Part shown: positions 24,830 through 34,196 of the stretch, in pieces
How positions within the stretch are numbered: the first letter of the stretch is position 1
How the letters are laid out: every line of letters starts with the position of its first letter
Assembly (NCBI GenBank): GCA_945878525.1
Contig: CAMCTU010000012.1
Location: 1-36,019, forward strand
DNA: 36,019 bases
Direction of reading: 5' to 3'
Origin: Sphingobacterium thalpophilum
Lineage (GTDB): Bacteria; Bacteroidota; Bacteroidia; Sphingobacteriales; Sphingobacteriaceae
Program-made: the position numbers and the translations under genes
The notes under the pieces: generated by a model
Database searches by the model: none
What the model was told of the DNA's origin: nothing
The model's input: only the letters and a program-made list of their open reading frames with translations

Positions 24830-25219
24830 AATCTTCTTTTGCCACCTGTACTCTTTTTTTACAAGATTGTTATTGAACTAAAAAATACTCTTTCGACATT
24901 CCATCGGATGGCGCAATTGACTATGCAGTAATTGGCAAAGCAATATGAGCAGACTGATTTTATTCCTGCAGCAGTAAATTCTATCCTTGAATTAAATTAC
25001 ATGAAATTTCTGGTCTATGTGATTGTTGATAATTGTGATATTTCAAACCTGAAATTCGAAGATAATTATTCTACATAAACACGAACAAATTCATGCAAGC
25101 AATACCGCATCCCATTTTTATGCAATCCGACATTTTAGAAGAGACATAGCCATCTTACAATAAACGATAGCGATAATATTGTTGACAATGAATACTCGAA
25201 TGAGCTTGATAAAGTTTTT
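24830..25219 (+). pseudogene. frameshifted GT2-family glycosyltransferase remnant
   Basis: Separate frames together spell a glycosyltransferase family 2 N-terminus. LLLPPVLFFYKIVIELKN (24833-24886) looks like the membrane helix; PSDGAIDYAV follows (24901-24930). After a shift, QYEQTDFIPAAVNSILELNY and KFLVYVIVDNCDISNLKFED run from 24941 to a TAA after 25073. After another shift, ASNTASHFYAIRHFRRD lies near 25095-25145. After a third, LTINDSDNIVDNEY (from 25154) supplies the Asp-rich DSDN motif. At least three frameshifts and one stop show it is dead. It is codirectional with the Wzc-like gene. Confidence 0.78.
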
Positions 25220-25744
25220 CTGTCCTTGAACTACCTCCGTCCCCTTTATTTACAAGTTTAACATCTTTCAACCCACGTATCTTGATGTTATGAGAGAGTT
25301 GTTCAAAATTTGCCGGGGATGGTTCCTACACTTAAGATATGGACAAAGTTCCTTCACCCCTATGGTAAAAAGACTTGTATTAGCTCCAATTTATAATTAA
25401 TGGGTCATTACTGGCTAAAGCCGGATAATCGTAGGACTCTTATACAAAAATTTGATTATATGTGTATAGAGACAAAAAATCAACAATGCAAAATGCCCCT
25501 CATTCTCTAAGTTTTAATCTTATCGGAGAATTGTAAAGATCAGGCAAGAATTTAAGTAACAATGCCAACCCATATTTTCATGACGCAACAAGGATCTCTT
25601 AGTGCTTTCTATGATTGGAAAAAATGAAGAATTAATTCAGGAACCAGTTAAGCCTCCTCATTTCAAGAATATCATAACTAGGAAGGTTGTTTAAAGAGAA
25701 AGAAATTATTGATTATATGCTAATAAAAAGACTGACAATATCCC
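25220..25744. other. non-coding stretch, probably decayed exopolysaccharide genes
   Basis: No frame of useful length survives. Short peptide-like runs continue on the plus strand (for example near 25600-25695), but I cannot assign them to a family. The region lies between the GT2 remnant and the end of the minus-strand OmpA gene. Confidence 0.5.
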
Positions 25745-27808
25745 TTATTCTTTGCAATTCAACTGGGAAATATTCACTCCATTCAAAATAACTTCAAACT
25801 CAGTCCTTCTATTCATTTGCTGTTCCGATTCCGGACAGTTAACGCCTTCCACGCATGAATTTACCAGCCTGCTTTTGCCATAATAATTCACTTCAATCCG
25901 ACTTCCATCAATCCCTTTGGATATCAAATAAGAACGTACAGCTTCACCTCTTCTTAACGAAAGTTCCCTGTTATAATTATTTGTTGCCCTGCTGTCGGTA
26001 TGGCTCGCAGAAATTACACTGATTTCGGGATTTTTTTGCATTAAAAGCGCCAGTTTATCTAATGCCGGGATAGCATCGGGGCGAATTTCATACTTATCAA
26101 AATCATAATAAATACTCTCAAGGCTAAAAGTCTTTTTCAATACTTCGCAATTGTCGTTCACCCATTGTTGAACATTGCCTGTCTTATTTAATTTAATAAG
26201 AACATTTAATGTAGAATCAGTAGTGATGCCAGTAGTGCTCAGAAAACTTTGACGGCTTACATAGGACATGCGTCTTCCACTTAATTCATAATCAGTTTGT
26301 TTTGAAAGAACCTGCGTAAATTCTCCATCATTATCTGCAAAAAGAGTGTCTGTCAGCCCATTATTCCGAAGAAGCACTCTGGCTCCTGGCAATGCAACAT
26401 TCGATCCTCCATCGATCACCTTACCCTTCAGAACCACGGTGTATACCGTTCGGGTAAATTCATAAATATCGTCATTTCCTCTTCTGTTGGAACTGAAAAA
26501 TCCGGTTTTTAGAGAATCGTCCATTATCAAGCCAAAATCATCGGAAGAAGAATTAATGTCTATTCCCATATTTTTAGGAGTTCCTACTGCTTTAAGATCC
26601 TTTAGAACCACCTCAAAAATATCTAGTCCACCTAAACCAGCATGTCCGGTTGAAGAAAAATAGAGTTTGCCATCTTTATGCAGAAATGGAAACTGTTCAT
26701 TTCCTTCAGTATTAATTTTAGGACCCAAATTAGTTGGTCGGCCCCATTTCTTACTTCCACTAGTACGAACACTGTAGTATAAGTCAGTACCTCCAAATCC
26801 TCTTGGTTTATCTGAAGCAAAAATCAATATTTGACCATCCGAAGAAATCGTTGGATGTCCGGTAGAATATTCATTATTGTTGTAAGGAAAAGGAGTGATT
26901 TTATTCCAATTTGACCCGGATGCTGTGTAAAGTTTTAATTTATTAACGCCGCTATTACTAACTGCTGCCTTTCCACTCACAAAATTATTCCTCGTAAAAA
27001 GTAAACTTCCTTCAGGCAATAGAACTGAAGGACCCTCATGAAAGCTACTCTTAACTTTGCCTCTTAACAGGTAAGGCTCGGAGCTGTCTTGTTTATTTTC
27101 AACTTTAGATGAAGAAATAAGATGCAATTTAGACCTATCAGTGCCTGAATTGGCAGCAACATCACTATCGGGGTCCGCCTCATTAATATCATCAAGATTA
27201 TCCATGATGTATAAATCTGAATAAGAGGTACGATCCCACTGAAAAACAAATTTGATTTTTTGTGCACGATTGCTGACAAAGATCAACCCGTTTTTATAAT
27301 ACATTGGTGAGTATTCTGAAGCGTCTGTATTAATACTTGAAAACTTTACAATGTAATCACCCGCATTTTTTGAGAAAGAGCTCAAATTTGCTCTCGAAAA
27401 TGCATCGGCCCTGCGATCGCCGGGTTTCATACTCAAAAATTTACGATACCATTGCTCTGATTCTTCATACTTCTCTTTATTAGCCAAGGCTTCAGCATAA
27501 TTTAAAGCCCATTCCGGTTTGATACTACTAAGCTTACATAATTTTCTATACCAATGTAGCGCCTCATCATAATCTTTAATATTTTTATTGCTACCTGCCA
27601 TCATCTCCATTGCGGCAACATTCCCGGAATCTTTTGCTAAAACCTTTTTAAGTTCCTTTATCGCATCAGCAAAACTAAGGGACTGATATTTAGTTATAGC
27701 CTTTCTTAACAACGGATTATTATCAACCGGCTGTGCTTTTGCAAATGGTAAGACCAGAAACAGCAAAACTGATAAGCAGATAATCGTAAATAATTTCCTT
27801 AATCGCAT
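25745..27808 (-). CDS. OmpA-family protein with TPR and PD40 repeats (type IX secretion-linked, PorE-like)
   Basis: This 687-aa envelope protein has a signal peptide (about 1-25), TPR repeats (about 30-145), beta-propeller PD40 repeats (for example GHPTISSDGQILIFASDKPR and GNEQFPFLHKDGKLYFSS), a carboxypeptidase-regulatory-like segment (LKGKVIDGGSNVALPGARVLL) and a C-terminal OmpA peptidoglycan-binding domain (about 565-685, SASHTDSRATNNYNRELSLR). This architecture is common next to PorP/SprF proteins in Bacteroidota and is linked to type IX secretion and gliding. Here the partner porP, directly upstream and cotranscribed, is broken, so its function may be reduced. Confidence 0.88.
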   Translation of the reverse strand: MRLRKLFTIICLSVLLFLVLPFAKAQPVDNNPLLRKAITKYQSLSFADAIKELKKVLAKDSGNVAAMEMMAGSNKNIKDYDEALHWYRKLCKLSSIKPEWALNYAEALANKEKYEESEQWYRKFLSMKPGDRRADAFSRANLSSFSKNAGDYIVKFSSINTDASEYSPMYYKNGLIFVSNRAQKIKFVFQWDRTSYSDLYIMDNLDDINEADPDSDVAANSGTDRSKLHLISSSKVENKQDSSEPYLLRGKVKSSFHEGPSVLLPEGSLLFTRNNFVSGKAAVSNSGVNKLKLYTASGSNWNKITPFPYNNNEYSTGHPTISSDGQILIFASDKPRGFGGTDLYYSVRTSGSKKWGRPTNLGPKINTEGNEQFPFLHKDGKLYFSSTGHAGLGGLDIFEVVLKDLKAVGTPKNMGIDINSSSDDFGLIMDDSLKTGFFSSNRRGNDDIYEFTRTVYTVVLKGKVIDGGSNVALPGARVLLRNNGLTDTLFADNDGEFTQVLSKQTDYELSGRRMSYVSRQSFLSTTGITTDSTLNVLIKLNKTGNVQQWVNDNCEVLKKTFSLESIYYDFDKYEIRPDAIPALDKLALLMQKNPEISVISASHTDSRATNNYNRELSLRRGEAVRSYLISKGIDGSRIEVNYYGKSRLVNSCVEGVNCPESEQQMNRRTEFEVILNGVNISQLNCKE

Positions 27809-27825
27809 AATTCAAATCCTCCAGA

Positions 27826-28672
27826 TTAAAAATATCTGGGTGCTAATACTTTGTTCCTATCAAAAGAAAGGTCATACCTCAACATAAACTCATGACTTCC
27901 GGAATTATATGTTCTTATATTAATAGTACTCTTATCGAAAGCATACCCTAAACTTACTCTGGTACGATATTCAGCACTAATTTCAAGAACTTCTTTGACC
28001 CATAAAGTAGCATTAAAATCACCCTGAACACGTTCACCTCTAACACCCTTTACAAGTACAGAAGTCCTTAGGTTAAAATCAAAGCCCAATGAAAAAGTAT
28101 AACCTGTTGCAAAATAAGCATGTTTAGATTGTCTTGCAGTAATATCATTCACATTAATTATGCCATCATTCAACCTGTTCCTGACAAACTCCTGAAATAA
28201 TAGACCAGCATAAAAGCGATTGTTTCTGTAATATGCCCCTGAACCAAAATTATACAAGGTTTTGTTTACATCGACGCCAAAAGCCATAGCAGGCACAGGT
28301 CCGTAAGGATCAATATTAACATTTGAGAAACCCGCAAAATAATTATTCATACTTCCCCGTAATCCAAATGAAAGAATCCCTCGTTAATAGGAATACGATA
28401 GGATCCACTCAATACCATACCTACAGTTCTTTTAATTCCAACCCCATCACTCATTAACTGAACCCCCAAACACAAGCTCTCATTGGCAAAAGGTACATCA
28501 ATAAATTAAGCATGTTCCAGTCTCCGGAGCCCCCCTCAATGCCTACCCTCTGGTTTCTGTAAAGCACATTTGCAGTTACAACGTTCCTGCTTCCTGCATA
28601 GGCTGGGTTGAAAGCTAACGTGTTAAACATATACTGTGAAAACAATACATTTTTTTTCGCATACTTAACCAA
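27826..28672 (-). pseudogene. porP/sprF-family outer membrane protein, two frameshifts and no signal peptide
   Basis: Three frames together spell a PorP/SprF protein. Frame 1 has FSQYMFNTLAFNPAYAGSRN and YRNQRVGIEGGSGDWNMLNL. A one-base loss near 28500 moves it to DVPFANESLCLGVQLMSDGV and then GSYRIPINEG. A second one-base loss near 28380 leads to LSFGLRGSMNNYFAGFSNVN and the intact barrel end. Both shifts are in the same direction. The N-terminal signal peptide is also missing: the frame opens MVKYAKKNVLFSQ from a TTG, next to an A8 run that could hide a further indel. Sequencing error is possible but three defects in one gene favour decay. Confidence 0.85.
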
Positions 28673-28704
28673 GTTATTGCAACAAAATTACAATAACAAT
28701 TTGA

Positions 28705-28740
28705 AATTTTAACGTTTTGCGCATCAATACCGTTAAAATT
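28705..28740. promoter_or_regulatory. 10-bp inverted repeat upstream of the porP remnant
   Basis: AATTTTAACG (28705-28714) and CGTTAAAATT (28731-28740) are perfect reverse complements separated by 16 bases. The site lies 33 bases upstream of the porP frame and could be an operator or a terminator for TauE transcription arriving from above on the minus strand. Confidence 0.4.
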
Positions 28741-28789
28741 CTCATTTAATTACCTGTTTACAGTAATAAAGCCTGTGTATGTTGGTTGA

Positions 28790-28820
28790 TTGGTTGATTA
28801 GTAAAATTCGAGTTCCATTC
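28790..28820. repeat. direct repeat copy 1 flanking the TauE gene
   Basis: TTGGTTGATTAGTAAAATTC followed by GAGTTCCATTC. The same core with a four-base gap and a few changes recurs in the same orientation at 29923-29949. A second TTGGTTGAT unit directly precedes it (28782-28790). Confidence 0.6.
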
Positions 28821-28861
28821 CATTTGCTATTCCCAATTCGCCAATTCTCTCATTCCCAGAT

Positions 28862-29782
28862 TCAAAATAACTTATCAATAGAATTCCAAATAATCCGTAG
28901 GCTTGAAATAATTACGATTACGCCAACACCGATAAACATTTTTTTAATCGGCAGTTTACCCGCAAACCTTGCCGCAATTGGGGCAGCGATTACACCCCCT
29001 ATAATCAATCCAAGAATAGTCTGCCAATGGCTTACTCCCAAAATAATAAAGAAAGTGAGCGCACTTGCCATGGTAACAAAGAACTCGGTTAAACTGACCG
29101 AACCAATGACGTATTTCGGGGTTCGTCCCTTGGAAATGAGCGTACTGGTGACCAGTGGACCCCAGCCTCCTCCCCCGAAAGAATCAAGAAATCCACCTGC
29201 ACCAGCAAGCCATCCGGCACGTTTCACTTTCTGTGCCTTTCGATTCTCTTTGAATGCATTTGTTAAGATTCTTATTCCAAGAATCATCGTGTATACCGAG
29301 ATGATAGGCCGGATAATCTGACCGTAATTTTCTCCGGCATAAGCCAGAAATACAGCTCCAACAATTGCCCCTAAAACCCCCGGTATCAAGAGCGTTTTAA
29401 ACAGCTTCATGTTCACATTGCCAAAACGATAATGACTAAAGCCCGATGCTCCGCTTGAAAACATTTCTGCAGTATGAATACTGCCGGAAATTACTGCCGG
29501 GTTCATGCCCCCTGATAATAAAAGCGTGGTAGATACAACCCCATAACCCATACCTAAAGCACCATCAACCATCTGGGCTAAAAAGCCTACAAGCAACATC
29601 CATAAAAATTTATCATCAATTTGTGCCGACAATTCTTTACCTAAAACAAGAACTGCCGGGTAAGAAACATAGGAATACACTGCGTACACAATAAAGAGTA
29701 TCGCCAGACTGAATAATGATAAATAGGCAATTTTCTTCCATCGCCTCTCTTGGGAAACTACCCTACCTTTTACTTCGTTCAA
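28862..29782 (-). CDS. TauE/SafE-family membrane permease
   Basis: This 306-aa protein has about eight membrane helices and the two pseudo-repeat signatures of the family: GFLAQMVDGALGMGYGVVSTTLLLSGG (residues 55-81, quoted in part: MVDGALGMGYGV) and GGFLDSFGGGGWGPL. Members export sulfite, sulfoacetate or other small organosulfur anions, or act in related transport; the substrate cannot be told here. It is transcribed alone on the minus strand between two direct repeats and non-coding DNA. Length is normal. Confidence 0.88.
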   Translation of the reverse strand: MNEVKGRVVSQERRWKKIAYLSLFSLAILFIVYAVYSYVSYPAVLVLGKELSAQIDDKFLWMLLVGFLAQMVDGALGMGYGVVSTTLLLSGGMNPAVISGSIHTAEMFSSGASGFSHYRFGNVNMKLFKTLLIPGVLGAIVGAVFLAYAGENYGQIIRPIISVYTMILGIRILTNAFKENRKAQKVKRAGWLAGAGGFLDSFGGGGWGPLVTSTLISKGRTPKYVIGSVSLTEFFVTMASALTFFIILGVSHWQTILGLIIGGVIAAPIAARFAGKLPIKKMFIGVGVIVIISSLRIIWNSIDKLF

Positions 29783-29922
29783 TGCTTTTATAACTATTAT
29801 TAATGCTAAATCTTATTTTATTTTAAAAAATTATAAATTCTATGGATTTAGTAGACAATTATAAATCATTTTTTCTTTTGCACCTAATTTATTTTGCGAT
29901 TTTTTGAATAAAAGTTGCTTAG

Positions 29923-29949
29923 TTGGTTAGTGAAATCCGAGTTCCATTC
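29923..29949. repeat. direct repeat copy 2 flanking the TauE gene
   Basis: TTGGTTAGTGAAATCCGAG plus TTCCATTC aligns with copy 1 at 28790-28820 after a four-base gap and two or three changes. Both copies are followed by CATTTGCT-type pyrimidine-rich tracts. Confidence 0.6.
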
Positions 29950-30027
29950 AAACTCCATTTCCTACTCCCCATTTGCTCATTTGCTAATGATCTCAATTTG
30001 TTAATTATAAAACTATTTTTCATTTTA

Positions 30028-30050
30028 CTAAAAATTTTAGCATAAATTTG
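30028..30050 (+). promoter_or_regulatory. polY-dnaE promoter with palindrome in the spacer
   Basis: TAAATTTG (30043-30050) matches TAnnTTTG and lies 20 bases before the polY ATG. Directly upstream is CTAAAA-A-TTTTAG (30028-30040), a palindrome with six-base arms, placed between the expected -33 and -7 boxes. A repressor bound there would shut the promoter. No regulator gene is adjacent. Confidence 0.45.
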
Positions 30051-30069
30051 TTGCCCCTGCTAATAAATT

Positions 30070-31227
30070 ATGTCAAAAGACACGCACATTATTCATATCG
30101 ATCAGGATGCATTTTTTGTATCCGTAGAGCTCCTGAAAAACTCTTCCCTGATCGGGAAACCGGTAATTATCGGGGGTGGTTCCGATCGGGGGGTGGTGGC
30201 ATCTTGCAGCTATGAAGCCCGGAAATTCGGAATCCACTCGGCTATGCCATCACGGATGGCCCGGCAGCTTTGTCCGCATGCGATCTTCATACGCGGCAAT
30301 ATGGATGAATACAGCAAGTATTCGCATATCGTAACCGACATCCTGCAGGAGCGGGTTCCTTTGCTTGAAAAGGCTTCTATTGATGAGCATTACATCGATA
30401 TGACCGGAATGGATCGCTTTTATGGCTGCATGAAATTTGCCCATGAACTACGGCTATACGTAATGAAAGAAACCGGACTTCCCCTTTCCTTCGGTCTGTC
30501 GGTCAATAAAACAGTTTCAAAGATCGCCACCAACGAGTGTAAGCCAAACGGAGAGCGGCAGGTTCCGAAAGATGAGGTTCAGCCTTTTCTAAACCCCCTA
30601 TCCATTAAAAAAATTCCCGGCCTGGGGCAGGCAACGTATATCCGGCTGAGCGAAATGGGGGTACGCTACATCTATACTCTGGCTCAGATCCCGCAGGATC
30701 AATTATTCAGAGTATTGGGGAATAATGGCACAAGTCTATGGCAAAAAGCACGTGGTATCGACAATTCGCCAGTACTACCTTACCGTGAGCAAAAATCAAT
30801 CGGAACACAAAGCACTTTCGAGAACGACAGCATTGATACCCAAAAGATCAAACAATTGCTCAGTTCTATGGTCATGGATATCTGCTTTCAGCTCAGATCA
30901 CAGCAAAAACTGGCTGCCTGTATCACCGTAACCATCCGCTATTCCAATTTTGAAACCCATACGCGGCAAGCAAGAATCCCATACACCTCATTGGATTCCT
31001 TCCTGATTGACAAAGCAAAGGAACTTTTTGATACCTTATACAACCGGCGTATGCTAATTCGTCTTGTTGGAGTTAAACTTTCGCAACTGGTAAGCGGGTA
31101 TGAACAAATCAGTCTGTACGGTGCTTCGGAAGAACAGTATAAACTTTATCAGGCAATGGATCGCATCCGGAACAGGTTTGGAGAGAAGGCGGTAAAACTG
31201 GCATCCAGCATTGATATCAATCTCTGA
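30070..31227 (+). CDS. Y-family DNA polymerase (DinB/Pol IV-like)
   Basis: This 385-aa translesion polymerase keeps all catalytic acids: D11 in HIDQDAFFVSVE, and D105-E106 in ASIDEHYIDMTG. The family motif SCSYEARKFGIHSAMP follows. A helix-hairpin-helix region (PGLGQATYIRLSEMGV) and a C-terminal little-finger domain complete the fold. SIDEHY instead of the usual SIDEAY is a minor variant. Because the active site is intact it is not an ImuB. It is three bases upstream of dnaE and the two are clearly one operon. The base composition is visibly richer in GC than flanking genes, which suggests horizontal origin. Confidence 0.9.
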   Translation: MSKDTHIIHIDQDAFFVSVELLKNSSLIGKPVIIGGGSDRGVVASCSYEARKFGIHSAMPSRMARQLCPHAIFIRGNMDEYSKYSHIVTDILQERVPLLEKASIDEHYIDMTGMDRFYGCMKFAHELRLYVMKETGLPLSFGLSVNKTVSKIATNECKPNGERQVPKDEVQPFLNPLSIKKIPGLGQATYIRLSEMGVRYIYTLAQIPQDQLFRVLGNNGTSLWQKARGIDNSPVLPYREQKSIGTQSTFENDSIDTQKIKQLLSSMVMDICFQLRSQQKLAACITVTIRYSNFETHTRQARIPYTSLDSFLIDKAKELFDTLYNRRMLIRLVGVKLSQLVSGYEQISLYGASEEQYKLYQAMDRIRNRFGEKAVKLASSIDINL

Positions 31228-31230
31228 GCC

Positions 31231-34167
31231 ATGTATCTGAATGTTCATTCTCAATATAGTTTGCGTTACGGCACCCTCTCTGTTGAAAAACTGGCAGAGC
31301 AAGCCCAAATTATAGGGATAGAACAAATGGCACTTACGGATATCAATAACTCTACAGGAGCGATGGAATTCATCAGGGAATGCCAGGCCAAGGGCATCAA
31401 AGCTATTACAGGTATTGAGTTCAGAAGATCATTCAAACTTCTGTTTATCGGAATCGCCCGCAACAGGGAGGGTATGAAAGAACTGAATGATTTTCTTAGT
31501 TTTTACAATCTGAACAGTATGGAGCTGCCCGACAAACCATGGGATTTTCAGAATGTTTATATCATATATCCATACAGCTCCGAACACCGCGATCTGAAAG
31601 AAAATGAATTTCTGGGTATCCCCTACCGGGATCTGAACAGTCTTTTCGGGAAGCCATTATCAGGAATCAGGGAAAAGCTGGTGGCGCTGCATAGCGTAAC
31701 TGTCAGCAATAAGATCGAGCATCGACTGCATACCTATTTAAGAGGAATAGACCTGAACACCCTGCTCTCCAAGATCGGAAAAAATGACTGCTGCGATGTG
31801 GATGATGTATTCCTTCCCCCTAATCAGCTGAAAAAACGTTATGAGGGCTATTCCTTCATTATTAGTAATACCGAGAAGCTGATGAACGACTGCAGTAGCA
31901 GCTTTGAAAAGGGCTCAAAGAACCGAAAAACATTTACCGGATCGGCAAAAGATGATAAAGCCCTGCTCGAAAAACTTGCCCTTGAAGGGATGGAATACCG
32001 CTATGGCCGCTCGAACAAGGAAGCTTTAAAACGGGTACAGAAAGAACTTGCGGTTATTGATGAGCTGCATTTCTCTGCCTATTTTCTGATCACCTGGGAC
32101 ATCATCCGCTATTCGATGGCACGTGGCTATTACCACATCGGGCGGGGCTCAGGGGCAAACAGCATCGTATCTTACTGTATGCGCATCACGGATGTGGATC
32201 CGATAGAACTCGACCTGTATTTTGAACGCTTTCTGAACCGGCAGCGGAGTAGTCCGCCCGACTTCGACATCGATTACAGCTGGGATGAACGGGAAGATGT
32301 GCAGGACTATATATTTAAACGTTATGGCAGTAATAACACCGCATTACTCGGAACGATGAGCACCTTTAAAGACCGGTCCATCATCCGCGAAATCAGCAAA
32401 GTGATGGGCTTGCCGGCCCAGGAAATTGACAGTTTCACCGATCCTACAAAACAGGTACAAAATCGAAACAACCCGACTTTCGCTAAAATACTGGCCATTC
32501 AGAGCATGATGCAGCATATGCCCAACCAGCGTTCCATCCATGCAGGAGGTGTGCTGATCTCTGAAGAACCCATCACCTATTATACCGCACTGGATCTGCC
32601 GCCCAAGGGTATGCCTGTTGTACAGTGGGATATGTATGAAGCCGAATCTCTCGGATATGAAAAATTCGATATTCTGAGCCAGAGAGGCATAGGACATATT
32701 AAAGAAGCAGTGCGGCTGGTACTCGAAAATCAGAAAACTAAACTGGATATCCATGCGGTCAGCTCCTTCATGAAAGACCCGAAAATCAATGCAAAATTAA
32801 AAAAAGGAGAAACTATCGGTTGTTTTTACATCGAATCCCCGGCCATGCGGCAACTGCTGAAAAAGTTGGGATGTGAGAGCTATCTCACACTCGTTGCCGC
32901 AAGCTCCATCATCCGACCCGGAGTAGCCTCTTCGGGAATGATGAAAACTTATATCAGCAATTACCATGATCCCGAAAATGTCGAATACCTGCATCCGGTG
33001 ATGAAAGAGCATCTTCGTGAAACCTTCGGCGTGATGGTGTATCAGGAAGATGTGATCAAGATCTGCTACCATTATGCCGGACTTGATCCTACGGATGCCG
33101 ATGTTTTACGCCGGGGTATGAGCGGAAAATACCGTTCTAAAAAGGAATTTGATCGACTTGTTCAACGATTTTTCGACTGTGCCAAAGAAATTGGAAGGGA
33201 TGAAAAAACTACCGAGGAAGTCTGGCGGCAGGTCTCCTCCTTTGCGGGATACAGTTTCTCAAAAGCCCATTCCGCTTCATTCGCTGTGGAGAGTTATCAG
33301 AGTCTTTTCCTCAAAACTTATTATCCCATGGAGTTTATGGTGGCTGTACTGAATAATTACGGTGGCTTTTACCAGCGCTGGGTCTATGTACATGAGCTAC
33401 AGAAATCGGGCGCCCGGGTACATTTACCCTGCGTAAACAGTAGTGAAGCGAAGGTCAGCATCAGGGGTAAAGATGCCTGGCTCGGTTTTATTGGCATCCA
33501 GGGGCTGGAGAACCAATATCTTGAACTTATCCCGGCTGAACGGGAAGCCAATGGCCCCTACCGCGACCTAGCTGATTTTATCAAACGAACCGGGATCACA
33601 CTCGACCAGACCATTATCCTGATCCGGATCGGAGCACTCAGATTTTGCGGAAAGAACAAAAAAGAACTGCTATGGGAAGTACATAATTACCTCGGCAGTA
33701 AGCTGGTACCGAAACAGGATAGTGAACTATTTTGTACCGAAGCGAAAGAACTCTATCTCCCCGAACTAGAAAGCTCGATACTGGAAGATGCCTATAATGA
33801 GCTGGAACTGCTTGGCTACCCGCTTAGCATGGACATGTTCGACCTGCTCAGAACCAGCTACCGCGGCGACCAGATGGCAGAGGATCTAAGCAAACATACC
33901 GGGCAGATCATCCGTACGGTAGGTAATTACGTGTGTGAAAAGCCGGTCCGCACGAAGAACAATAAAAAGATGTGGTTCGGAACTTTCCTGGACAATGATG
34001 GCAACTTCCTGGATACCATACACTTCCCGGCAAGTACTCCGGCATATCCCTTCCGTGGAAAAGGATGCTATCTGATTGAGGGTAAGGTGGTCGATGATTT
34101 CGGTTACCCGAGTATCGATGTGAACAAATTCGCTAAACTACCGATCAGGGATAATCCGGTATTTTAG
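31231..34167 (+). CDS. dnaE: short DnaE-type DNA polymerase III alpha subunit (error-prone, DnaE2-like)
   Basis: This 978-aa C-family polymerase has a reduced PHP domain (starting YLNVHSQYSLRYGTLS), the catalytic palm motif GRGSGANSIVSYCMRITDVD and PDFDIDY with D344 and D346, and the third acid in EKFDILSQRGIGHI. Helix-hairpin-helix and OB-fold domains follow (IIRTVGNYVCEKPVRTKNNK). Replicative DnaE is about 1150-1200 aa, so this is the short accessory type that partners a translesion polymerase. It is cotranscribed with polY. Unlike imuA-imuB-dnaE2 cassettes there is no imuA and no lexA here. GC content is raised as in polY. Confidence 0.9.
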   Translation: MYLNVHSQYSLRYGTLSVEKLAEQAQIIGIEQMALTDINNSTGAMEFIRECQAKGIKAITGIEFRRSFKLLFIGIARNREGMKELNDFLSFYNLNSMELPDKPWDFQNVYIIYPYSSEHRDLKENEFLGIPYRDLNSLFGKPLSGIREKLVALHSVTVSNKIEHRLHTYLRGIDLNTLLSKIGKNDCCDVDDVFLPPNQLKKRYEGYSFIISNTEKLMNDCSSSFEKGSKNRKTFTGSAKDDKALLEKLALEGMEYRYGRSNKEALKRVQKELAVIDELHFSAYFLITWDIIRYSMARGYYHIGRGSGANSIVSYCMRITDVDPIELDLYFERFLNRQRSSPPDFDIDYSWDEREDVQDYIFKRYGSNNTALLGTMSTFKDRSIIREISKVMGLPAQEIDSFTDPTKQVQNRNNPTFAKILAIQSMMQHMPNQRSIHAGGVLISEEPITYYTALDLPPKGMPVVQWDMYEAESLGYEKFDILSQRGIGHIKEAVRLVLENQKTKLDIHAVSSFMKDPKINAKLKKGETIGCFYIESPAMRQLLKKLGCESYLTLVAASSIIRPGVASSGMMKTYISNYHDPENVEYLHPVMKEHLRETFGVMVYQEDVIKICYHYAGLDPTDADVLRRGMSGKYRSKKEFDRLVQRFFDCAKEIGRDEKTTEEVWRQVSSFAGYSFSKAHSASFAVESYQSLFLKTYYPMEFMVAVLNNYGGFYQRWVYVHELQKSGARVHLPCVNSSEAKVSIRGKDAWLGFIGIQGLENQYLELIPAEREANGPYRDLADFIKRTGITLDQTIILIRIGALRFCGKNKKELLWEVHNYLGSKLVPKQDSELFCTEAKELYLPELESSILEDAYNELELLGYPLSMDMFDLLRTSYRGDQMAEDLSKHTGQIIRTVGNYVCEKPVRTKNNKKMWFGTFLDNDGNFLDTIHFPASTPAYPFRGKGCYLIEGKVVDDFGYPSIDVNKFAKLPIRDNPVF

Positions 34168-34196
34168 GAGGGTGCGGGAGACTGATCAGAGAGAAA

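Noticed and set aside
25220-25744. Assigning an O-antigen ligase or further glycosyltransferase remnant
   Set aside because: Short peptide-like runs exist but none carries a recognisable motif, so I leave the stretch unassigned.
30070-31227. Calling the Y-family polymerase an ImuB
   Set aside because: ImuB proteins lack the catalytic acids; here D11, D105 and E106 are present, so an active polymerase is expected.
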